This document shows, in pieces, positions 43,521-62,134 of a stretch of DNA of 64,000 bases. The stretch lies in NCBI GenBank assembly GCA_037178975.1, contig JASJZH010000005.1, positions 7,960,501 through 8,024,500 of the forward strand. The letters run 5' to 3'. The position numbers and the translations under genes were made by a program. The notes below the pieces were generated by a model. It searched no databases, was not told the origin of the DNA, and saw nothing but the letters and a program-made list of their open reading frames with translations. Numbering within the stretch: the first letter of the stretch is position 1; every line of letters begins with the position of its first letter. The DNA is from Oscheius tipulae. Taxonomy: Eukaryota > Nematoda > Chromadorea > Rhabditida > Rhabditidae.

Positions 43521-44130
43521 ATGTCGCTAGCCTCCAAGACCTTGGCTGTTGCCCGTAGCCAGGTCCGTCTGGCCTCCTTTCAGTCTGTCCCTACTAATGC
43601 CGGAAAGGTGAGCCTTTTTTCCAATTTTAGGTTAACAAAAAATACCTAGACCCCTCCCACCCTCGACCAGTTCGATCCTCTGAACCCCGGAGAGTGGCAG
43701 CTGGGAGCCGCCGGCAAGATCCTTCCCCGTCTCCCGGAGGGAACCCGTGTCGGAAATCTCGTTATGGGAAAATACGGACTCTACGATCCCGTTCTCAGAA
43801 AGCGCGTCAACACCTACGCTGTCAGTTCTTTGCCCATTAAACTTTGACGAATAGCGAATTTTTAGCAAGCTCTTATCGATGGAAAGAAGTCCGAAGATGC
43901 TGGAACTTTTGACCAGGGAGTCTCGAAGATGGTCAAGATTCTCGGTACGCATCTTTTTCCTTCGAAATTGCTTCATTCACCGGTTTAGGAACCTGTTGCT
44001 TCTTCATCGGGCTCTACAACTTGGCTACTCTCTTGAATGTAGGTCCCTCTTTCTCAACAAGTCTATTGCCATAATTCAGGGAAAGCCGCTGCCGCCCTAC
44101 ACCAACATCAAAGCACCCGGAAGTGCTTAG
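43521..44130 (+). CDS. Small single-span protein, probably mitochondrial inner membrane
   Basis: Five exons: 43521-43607, 43650-43820, 43866-43944, 43989-44038 and 44080-44130, giving 145 residues. The ATG follows a TTTCAG by eight bases. The N-terminus (MSLASKTLAVARSQVRLASF) is Arg- and Ser-rich without acids, a typical mitochondrial targeting peptide. A hydrophilic core follows (GEWQLGAAGKILPRLPEGTR, YGLYDPVLRKRVNTYA), then one span (ILGTCCFFIGLYNLATLL) and a short tail. The layout suits an accessory subunit of a respiratory complex, but I cannot match it to a named subunit. Four short introns in 600 bp and clean phases make the model firm; identity is not. Confidence 0.75.
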
Positions 44131-44846
44131 AGAACTCATTTTTGTAGCAGATGTCAATAAGCAGTGAACGTGTCTTGTATATTCCTTTTTTTTTTAGCTT
44201 TAGGGCATGTTTAGCAGTCGGCAAACAAGTGGTCAACTGATCTCTGCCATGACAGGGACCGGCATAGAGGGACAACCCAAGCAAATTCAACAGGGGGACC
44301 TTTTCTGGAATACAAAATCGGGGATAGAAGTGAGAGTGTCGCGCAAATTATGTGAAAAACAAAAGGGGGAAACTTTGAAGGTGGAGAGGGGGTCACGCAA
44401 AAGTTTTGAACCGCAGAAGTCGAGTTCTCCCCTGCAGCAAACTGTAAATGTTGTAAAAAAAATAAGACAACTTCTTGCAGTTTACCCGATCTTTTCCATA
44501 CCCTTCTGAGGACAGGACCGTGGAATCCGTGCGCGATTCTCACAACTCTTCATGTTTGTCAGCTCCAAACGATATGGAACTGCTGAAAAAATAGTGATAT
44601 TGTAGGAAAAATTATGACCAGGCTACCGAAAGGAACAACTTCTGTCGGTCTTCTATGTTTTGCTCCTTCAAGATTGAGCCAGTGTGCTCCAAATCGTTGC
44701 TGATTTAAGCGAGTGAACAGTTTGTCATCTTCCCACTTTTTTTTTCAACTTCGCATATTTTCTATGCCAAACTATCAGGCCTCATCGAAAATCGGTAAGA
44801 GTTGATATCGTGGAGAGATAATTAAAGCACATTACCAATAGGATCG
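44131..44846. other. Spacer
   Basis: No gene or clear repeat is seen. Confidence 0.45.
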
Positions 44847-45624
44847 GTGCACGGCATCTTTTCGCTCGTCGTCGTGTCTCCCGATGTTGGCAAGGTAAAT
44901 CCAGGTAGTCGAAAAGTCAAGACTGCAGCTGGGGATCGTGCTGCTGGCGACAGAAAGTTGAGAGAGGTGGAAGCACAACGAGCCGGGGTCGATGTCTTTA
45001 GGGGACGGGGAGCCGGATCCTTCGCGAGCGTCCCGGCTCGAAGCATCCCCAAGGTCCTCACCACTTGATTGTGGCCAACTGTTGCATCAGCCGTCGGCAT
45101 GGAAAGACAGGACCGTCCTCATCAAGATCCGCGACTCTGAAGCCGGCGGACTCTACCGATGCGTCAAGGAGGGGTCCTTCTTCCACGGATTCATCCTAGC
45201 CATCGAGACGCCACTGCACCTGAAGAAGATCGGCGTCTTCCTGGTCCGTCAGACGATCAAGATGGAGGCTCGGAGCAGTGATCGGGACCAGTTCGAGGTC
45301 TCCCTGCGACTGGCCGAGTCAGAGTACGTTAAGAAGGAAGACGAAGACTGGTACAAGGAGTGTCTCGCTATGTTCTCTTCGGTAGTCTGCTGTCTCTATG
45401 TCGTGTCCGGCCCCAGGCAGAATGGCAGCAAGTGGTTTCGTGGCACGTAGTGGCAGCATGTGGAGATGGCCCGACCGATCTAGGACGGATGGGTGGCTGA
45501 CGACCGGGAAGAAGAGCAGAAAGAAATTGCCGAGCACATCGCGTAGCTCAAGGCTACCAAGGAGAAGAAAAAGAAGAACAGCCTGGAGACCAAGCCGGGC
45601 GACACGAAGATCATCGAAAAGTAG
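44847..45624 (+). pseudogene. Intronless broken gene with three in-frame TAG stops
   Basis: A frame with clear protein-like composition runs from about 45092 (DRTVLIKIRDSEAGGLYRC, then ...IETPLHLKKIGVFLVRQTIK). It is cut by TAG at 45448-45450, 45481-45483 and 45544-45546, then continues in the same frame (DGWVADDREEEQKEIAEHIA, LKATKEKKKKNSLETKPGDT) to a final TAG at 45622-45624. An AATAAA follows near 45638. Upstream, coding-like sequence continues in another frame (from about 44847), implying at least one frameshift. There are no introns, unlike every other gene here, which suggests a retrocopy. The parent protein is not recognised. Readthrough of TAG is a less likely alternative. Confidence 0.5.
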
Positions 45625-46406
45625 AAGAATATTCAACAATAAAAACTTTCTTTGTTCCTCGTCTTTTTCTGGTCTGAGGAGGGTAGAGGGAGTTTTTAAG
45701 AGTGTTTCCCACATTTGAGGTCGGTATCCGACTCAAACTTACGAAGAACCTGAATAACTGTTGTTCTGACATTGAAAAGAGCAGCATTTCAATAAAAGTA
45801 CATTCCACTTACATTAATAACAATAACAATTTAGGCTTTCACTGCGTACTTGCGGAGAGGGAACTTTCTCTCCTTAGCCTGTTGCTTGGCCGCCTTCATA
45901 GAGTGGCATCTCTTTCTCTGGTAATCTAGTTGTCTCTCGGTCTTCCTGTCTCTCTGTTGTTTTGGCTCTGACTCTCTGGGCTATCCTCTGTGCTCCATGC
46001 TATGGTAGTTACTGTCTCACACTGTCAGCATGTTGTTTTTGCACCTTTCTTTGGTAGTCTACTGTTTTTTTTCTGTTTCTGAGACTACCGTCATCGGTAG
46101 TCTACTGTCTCTGTATTGGAAACTTCTCTTACTGGTAGTCTACTGTGTCTGTCAGTCTGCATGTGCCTGTCTCTGTAGGTCCGTTCCAATTTAGTCTACG
46201 GAAGTCTACTGTCTCCCTAACTGGCATCTTTCTTTGGTAGTCCACTTTCGGTTTTCCTATCCCACTGTCTCTCTGTGCCTCCGAACGAAGAACAGTAGAA
46301 TTCTACAAACCGTTTGTAGCGGACCAGTCTGGATGAGCAAGCGCAAGTCTTTATTGCTATAAATAAGAACCCGTAACCATCTATGGCACGATTGTGACCG
46401 TACGAA
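45625..46406. other. Spacer with CT-rich repeat array
   Basis: Holds the poly(A) signal of the broken gene and the GGTAGTCTACTGT array (45985-46245). No gene is seen. Confidence 0.5.
45985..46245. repeat. Irregular tandem array of GGTAGTCTACTGT units
   Basis: GGTAGTCTACTGT or close variants occur about six times (near 46004, 46051, 46094, 46134, 46195-46210 and 46235), 35-60 bases apart. They are separated by CT-rich, CTGTCTCT-like spacers. Confidence 0.65.
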
Positions 46407-49400
46407 CTATGATTGAAACAGATCCTCTTCGCCACTCCACCACTCCCAATTGTTGCCAACATGGTGAAGGACATACCCAAGCTCGTGGAAGAAATCTCGC
46501 TCAGAGTATTCCTGAAACCGTTCGGATCAATTGACTAAGCTTATGCCTACCTTATTGACTGTGACAGCGAGACTCAGTCCATTGTCCAGTCTGACCAGCA
46601 TGGCAGCACTTCCAGGCATCCTGCCGTCATGTTGCCATCCATTGAAGCCCATGATGTTGAGAGACCAACCGAGTCCGTAGGTATCATTGGACGCGGGTGA
46701 GGGCACTGTCCATTCGTCAACCATCATCTTGGAAAGGATGTCTGTGCGGTGGGTGAAGCCATCCACTCTGGTCTGGAAAGCCCTTAGAATTAGGGTTGAC
46801 CTCGACCCGTCTCGTCGCTTTTCGAGACGTGCTAGAACTCTTGCAAATGGGCCAGCCCCCCTATTTCCCCCTCTTCCACATCTATGATTGACTTAGTTGG
46901 AAAGGCAACTTTGCCCAAGACACTGGTTAACTCGAAAAATAGCCTGTCACTTACCATGTACATTAACAACTGAATCGGACTGGCGATCCATCCTCCCCAG
47001 GGACCAATTCGGGCTGGTGGCAACATCTCATACGGGTTGAATCCAAGACCCGTTCCGCTCATGTAGTAGAGAACTTCTCGCGGAGCCCTGTCACTAATAG
47101 TCGGTCGTGCCACCTGGATATCGTAAATTCCCGCTGGATTGAAGATGAACTTCTTGATAAAGTTCTCGTAGCTCATGTCGGAAAAGTACTCGATGATGAA
47201 TCCGAGAACCTGATATCCGAAATTCGAATAGATCCATTGCTTTCCCGGGGCGTAGTCCAGTGGAACATTCTCGATCACGAACTCGATCAGCTCTTTCGTG
47301 TTCAGACTCGGCTGGATCCAGGCAGCGTCCGATTGGAGATTGTCCCATCCTCCTGCAATGTTGTGGTACACAAGTACACGTTTTCAACGGCCAAAAGGCA
47401 AAAGTTGATGTTTCCGGAATCAAACCCTGGTCACGCACTTCAAAAGGCGCTGCGCTTGATACTGCGCCATTGATGCAGGCCGCTGCCGAAAACTCGGTTG
47501 CCCTATAGCGACCCTAGAATTCGGTCACTGCCACCGGCAGTTGGAAATAGCCTATTGACCTACCTGAGGTATGTTCCAGTAGATGTCTGACTGTAACCTC
47601 GACCACGTACTTCTTGTAGCTTTTCCGTTTCACGAAGGCGTCTTTCAAGAGTCCTTCCCTGCCGAAAACCTTGTCGTCCAGCTTGAAAGCTCCATTATCT
47701 ACCAGCCAGAGAATTGCCGTAGCGGTGATTGGCTTCGATACGGAGCCGACTCGAAACTGGTGATTTGGGGTGACTGGCTCTTCTTCTCGAACGTCGGCGA
47801 AACCAAAACCGGCGGCAAACTTGAGTCTCTCATTCTTGGCCAACGCTATGGACAGTCCAGGAATGTTGAGGTCCTTCATAAAGTGCTCGATCCGCTTGAC
47901 CAGGAATTCCATCTGGTGATCTTTCAAGAGTTCCGGAGCTCCTTTCAGGTAGCGGACAGGGATCGGTCTAAAGACGTACTTATTCTCAGTGCAAAACAGA
48001 ATGACTCGAAAGTATAGTATCCCCAAGGTTGGTATTGGCGACTTCCGGAAATTTCGATTTCACCTAATTCCGGGGTCTCAAGGACGCCAACGCTGCGCAT
48101 GAACTCATGGTCATGAGCTTCGATACGCAGCTTGTTTTCAACCTCGTGGAGTATCGAAGCTGGTGCGCTACTTTTAGCGGTCGGAGTACGAGTCGTTACA
48201 GCAAGCTCGACTTACCTGTCATCCCAAAGATTCTCCGGATTCGGATAACGATTCGAGTGGAGATTACTCCAGAGCACGACGAACTGTATCTGTCCGTAGT
48301 TGTCCATAAAGTGTGAGATCTGTCGAGGCAGAAACCGAGCATCCTTTTTGAAGTTCCTGTAACTTTCATTTATACCCCCAGTTTCTGACAGACTACCTAT
48401 ACATAGCCTGTAGATCCGCGCCCGTAGTCACCTGGCTCCGATGTCCACTTCTCTGCTCCCATATTCCCGTACAAAGAACCTGAAACGGAGTCATTCGCCC
48501 TCTGTAGAACACAGCGAGAAGCTATCGCATTTCCGAGAGTCCGGCCTCGGTGCGCAAAAACGCGAGCACACAACAACTGGACATTCGGTCCCGTGGCGCT
48601 TCCGGCAATGAATTGGCACCTCGTCGAACTCAAGAAACTAGAACAAATAGTCATTCTCTGGGGGGCGTCTATTGTTGTTGTTTTGGAGAACAGAGAACGT
48701 ACCTGGCGTCGATTGTTGAAGACGCGGAAGGAGGTGGCCACAAAGCCTTTTTGGGTCAGAACCTTGTCCTTCTGTAGACAAGCATCGAAGGTCAGGCCGT
48801 AGTGAGCCTCGTAGTGAGTCTTCGAGCCAAGAGTTGGCTTTTGCCAAACCCCGATGTATCTGCAATTTTCCTACTGCCTAAGAGCTGCGGTTTCTGTCTC
48901 TGTCTGTCCACTCTGGGAGACTGCTTCTGATATCGGAAAGTTAGTTTTTTAGACTGTTCCCAACAGTCACAGTAAATCAGTTCTTCAAAATACCTTACAC
49001 CACTGGTTTGTTCCGATTTCAAATCGGTAACCTACCGTAGCTGGCTTTCTCAAAAGAAGAGAAGCTTGCAATCAAAATTGCATTTTGTGCGCGAAAAGGA
49101 GCCCCCGTTGTCATAAGCCAAATCAAATCTTTACCGACGCTTTGCATCGATGGCTAAGTGGCAAGTGGCGCTGCCAATGCCAGCAATGGCAGCGGTTCGG
49201 ACTCCGAGATGTCTTCCTTTGTTTTGACTTTAAGTAGCAAAAGTTCGATCTCCGCCAGTGTGCGTTGAGTTTTGTTCTTTTGATCCGTGAGTCATGACTA
49301 TTGACTTCCCATTGACCACCACTATTCTGTTTGGAGCGCACAGTAAGTGCCAAAGCAAACTCAAGGACCTCTGGTCTGCTCTGTACTTCTTCCAATAGAG

Positions 49401-50608
49401 TCAACTCACTTTCCTTTCCCCTCTTCCGACCAACCGCAAAGACTCGTCAGTCGAAGGCCCTCCTTCTCGAAGTGCTTTCGCTGCTCCTCCGAATGCGGCT
49501 GTCCCGGCAGCCAGATCTGAACTTGTTCTGTGCTCAAGAGAGTCACCACCACTTACCTGAAACTCGACATCCGGGATGGTCTCCCAATAGGTCGTGTAGC
49601 TGACAGTCCCCGGTTTCTCTTCTTGTCCACAGACCTGGGTTAGGGCCAAGTCCCGGAGCTCATTCTCCCGCACAGCTTTGACCAGTTCATCGAAAGACAT
49701 CGGCCCGGGCTTGATGAAGACCGGACCCGAGTACTTGTGCATAATCGCGTAGTAGCTGATTACTAAAGGAGAAAGTTTGCTTAAAGTCCCGGTCATACCT
49801 CCATTGTTGCTATAGTAGCCCATCGAGACCAGACGACCTCCGTAGTTGAGGGAGATGGCAAGAACATTGTCCACGAGAGACTCGTTACCTGGAGAAATGA
49901 CCTTTCTAATTATTAGAATGGCAATACCAGCTGTCATGACCCATTCCTGTTCATTGGGGGCCGGTGGATGTATTACTTGGAGATGGCTGGCCTGCTTTGT
50001 GGCGAACCCACCTTGGTTTCCGTCGGGACCTGAAGGGATATTTTTCTTAGGTGACTGGTTTGGTAGACTATCAGTAAGAAAGATTTTTGGCCAGTAGGTT
50101 TTTTTTTTCGGTTTTGTGAATTCGTTACTGGTCACTGTCCAATCTCATGAACCCATCGGAAGGCTCACGACGCTTTTTCCGAATGGCTCAGTCGGTAAGA
50201 GCTCAGACTTTGGATCTAAAATGATCGGATTCGATTCCGAGGCATGACAAAAGGTTTTGTCCCACTCCCAAACAGTCGGCAACTTTTTTTGAAACTATTG
50301 ACTCACTAGCTTAGTCTATTAGCAAGTTTCCTTCATCAGAAAAGATTTGCCAAGTTACCTGAGAAATCAGCTGCTTCCGCATAAGCCCACGTGGACTGTG
50401 GCTTCCGTCGAATCGTGGTCTCGTTCGTCAATCTATCCCAGACTCTTTGCGGCGCCGTATATGGGTACCTAACAGCTTTTTGATCACAGAGATTTTCTCC
50501 AACTCACGCGTCGAGAGCCGTGTAATGAAGGAACTTTTTGATCTCGACAGTCCGAAACGGCTCAGCTCGTATCAGTGGAAAGATTAAGAAGAGTAAGGAT
50601 GTTAACAT
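46407..50608 (-). CDS. Secreted beta-lactamase-like serine hydrolase with N-terminal repeat domain (LACTB/polyglycine-hydrolase type)
   Basis: Thirteen exons: 50508-50608, 50359-50468, 50012-50029, 49799-49888, 49557-49762, 49410-49516, 48703-48859, 48397-48479, 48216-48356, 47564-47967, 46955-47352, 46551-46772 and 46407-46511. All phases close, giving 713 residues. Residues 1-15 are a signal peptide (MLTSLLFLIFPLIRA). Residues about 75-325 hold repeats of the form acidic helix, GLRLTSLCGW, strand, YIGVWQK, THYEAHYGLT, like the bacterial tandem repeat domain 1 (BTRD1) seen before the catalytic domain of polyglycine hydrolases. The catalytic part has SxxK (GSVSKP), YxN (IYSNFGYQ) and HxG (QHDGRMPG), so the class C-like serine hydrolase machinery is complete. 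Substrate unknown. Exon 3 is only 18 nt. Introns hold two SINE heads and a palindrome. Confidence 0.88.
47395..47475 (-). repeat. tRNA-derived SINE-like head in hydrolase intron
   Basis: The minus strand reads ATGGCGCAGTATCAAGCGCA (A-box region) and CCAGGGTTTGATTCCGG (B box). Partly decayed. Confidence 0.5.
48090..48170. repeat. Second palindromic element family, copy 2
   Basis: GAGCTTCGATACGCAGCTTG, a loop, then GTATCGAAGCTGGTGCGC. Shares the TATCGAAG and TGGTGCGC cores with 35570-35662. Lies in the hydrolase intron 47968-48215. Confidence 0.55.
50178..50250 (+). repeat. tRNA-derived SINE-like head in hydrolase intron 2
   Basis: AATGGCTCAGTCGGTAAGAG (A box) and GATCGGATTCGATTCCGAGG (B box in a still-pairing T arm), with AGACTTTGGATCT in the anticodon-arm position. 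It is the most tRNA-like head in the window, but the acceptor stem does not pair. Confidence 0.55.
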
Positions 50609-50799
50609 GGACCAGGCGAAGAGAGGAAGAGGAAGAGAAAAGAACGAGAATCCGACCGCCCCTTTATTGGGGCGGGCACACCTTCAGGCTCTGTGAGCAC
50701 TGAAACACTACGCAAACAGCGTCTTGCGTCACTTACGGACGCGGCGAGAAAACAAGGTTATTAACAAGGGAAAACGTCCTATATTTTATTGTCAGCTTT

Positions 50800-51450
50800 C
50801 TAACTTTTAGCCTCCTCCCGTAGCATCTTCTTCTCGTAGTCCGACCAGTCGTATTTGCACTTGTGGGGCAGAAATCTAAAATTTTGTTTATTTTTTAAAC
50901 AAAAATCTATAAAAGGATCACATTTTAGGTCCTTTGCTCTCGCAAAGGGCAAAAAATGGTCATGCCTGCCTTTCAGAGCTGACCAGATTACGCGACGGGG
51001 AGGCAAACATTAGACCGTCTCTCGGTGGTTCAGAAGGATCCAAAAATAGGTACTTACCTATCCGGGACCCCCTTTAGCCTCATCAGACGCAGTTCCTTCC
51101 ACTTCTCGTAGTCCTTCTGTGAGTCGCGGACGCATAGGACGACGGAGCAGGGAATTGTGGCCATGCTGAGTAGGCTGAAAGCCAGAGATCTAGCCTGACA
51201 AAGGGGAGAAGGACTCACTATGACATCCGACCGCGTCCTGTCAGCCCGTAGAGGAACATATTTGAAAGAATAAAGTTCGTGCCGACGGAAATACATGTCT
51301 GCGTGAATCCGGGGTCTGGTTCCTTGAAAATCTGAAAATTTTCCGATACTGGTGACCTTGTTCATTGCATCCTCGCACGAACCTCTGTAATTAGCATTGT
51401 GGTCCTTTTTAGTTTATCGGACTCACCGAAATCGACTGTTTCAGAAAAAC
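50800..51450 (-). CDS. 3' part of a small membrane-associated protein gene, unidentified
   Basis: Exons 50800-50875, 51058-51174 and 51219-51331, plus a probable upstream exon ending at 51427 (FLKQSIS), hold phase. They encode about 105 residues: IFKEPDPGFTQTCISVGTNF, a hydrophobic segment ending NMFLYGLTGRGRMSYLLSMA, then VVLCVRDSQKDYEKWKELRL and a basic end (KYDWSDYEKKMLREEAKS). AATAAA lies at about 50783. A weakly membrane-spanning N-terminal half with a charged C-terminus would suit a small respiratory-chain accessory subunit (for instance an NDUFC2-like protein), but the match is not good enough to claim. The 5' end is not resolved. Confidence 0.5.
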
Positions 51451-52501
51451 TATGCAAAAAATTCACCGAAGAAACAGGTACCAAAAATATATGGGAGCAA
51501 ATGTGAACATGGCCATTTCTTCCAGCTTGTTACAGGTTTCTATTCCAGCTATTAGAAACAGGTAGGAGGAGGGGGGTTTGAATCAACTTACTATCAACCT
51601 AGGACTACTTAACAGCTCCCATAACCCGTCTTTTCTACATAATCACACTTGTAAGAGAAATGCTTCCTTGAATTCTTCACGTTAAATGTAGATGTCATTC
51701 AGTCAGCTTGAAGCAGTTCGGTAAAGCAGTTCCGCTGGGCACAAAAAAAGTCTTTGGTGATGTAGAAAAAAAAGCCTTAGAAATTTGCCAAAAATGGAAT
51801 GTGCCGAGATTGAAAAAGGCCAGATTGACAGCGTTCCCTGTGCATAAATAAGCAGCAAGAAGTAGTTTCGCTTTAAAATAATCGAAAACACCACGCGTTG
51901 TAAATTTCGGAGGTTCCATCCATAAAACTCAAACAAGGCAAAATTTGTTACGAAACAAAAGACAAAAACGTACCCAGAAAGCGCTGCTTGACGTCGGCGG
52001 ATTCTCCTCGTCAATCGTCATTAAATCTTCAAACTTTCGCTACAAAATTCGTTGAAGAAATAGGTATACCAAAGCCCAGTCTATACAGCTCTTCTTCCAT
52101 CTCCAATAAAACAGCTGAATACGAGGTTTTTATTCAAACAGGTAAGCGAAAAAGAAGAGGGGTAGGAACTATTAGGTTTTACTGCTTTTACATGGAAGCA
52201 TGCTGGGGGTAAGTTGGGGGGTGAAGAGGGGTCCTACAAATTGCACTTTGCCACTAATAATTAGAAAATATACACGTCGGTCTTTTTCGGGAGAAAGGCA
52301 GAAAAACAAATGCTAAAGCGGGAGAGAATGGAGGCACAGGTACGCGAAATTTCAGAGGGTCTGGGTGTGAGCAAATGACTTGAGAGACAAGGCCAATGGG
52401 GTGCGTAGAGAGAGACTACCTGTATTTACGGGGGGCGTATTGCATAGGGTGGGGGAGGCATAGAACAAGTGAATGGGTCGAGGTTATACAGGCTAGCAGA
52501 C
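51451..52501. other. Region with a partial duplication; 5' end of the preceding gene unresolved
   Basis: The stretch around 51427-51485 (AAATTCACCGAAGAAACAGG and neighbours) resembles that at about 52015-52070 (AAATTCGTTGAAGAAATAGG), suggesting a partial tandem duplication. One of these may carry the first exon of the gene at 50800. Nothing else is recognised. Confidence 0.35.

Positions 52502-62134
<9,633 letters not shown>

Noticed and set aside
44822-45100. Minus-strand open frame over the broken gene
   Set aside because: Antisense to a GC-rich coding-like stretch; the plus-strand frame has far better composition and a following poly(A) signal.
50178-50250. Functional tRNA gene
   Set aside because: A and B boxes are good, but the acceptor stem does not pair and the anticodon stem has only about three pairs. 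The same applies to the other heads, so I call them SINE-like.
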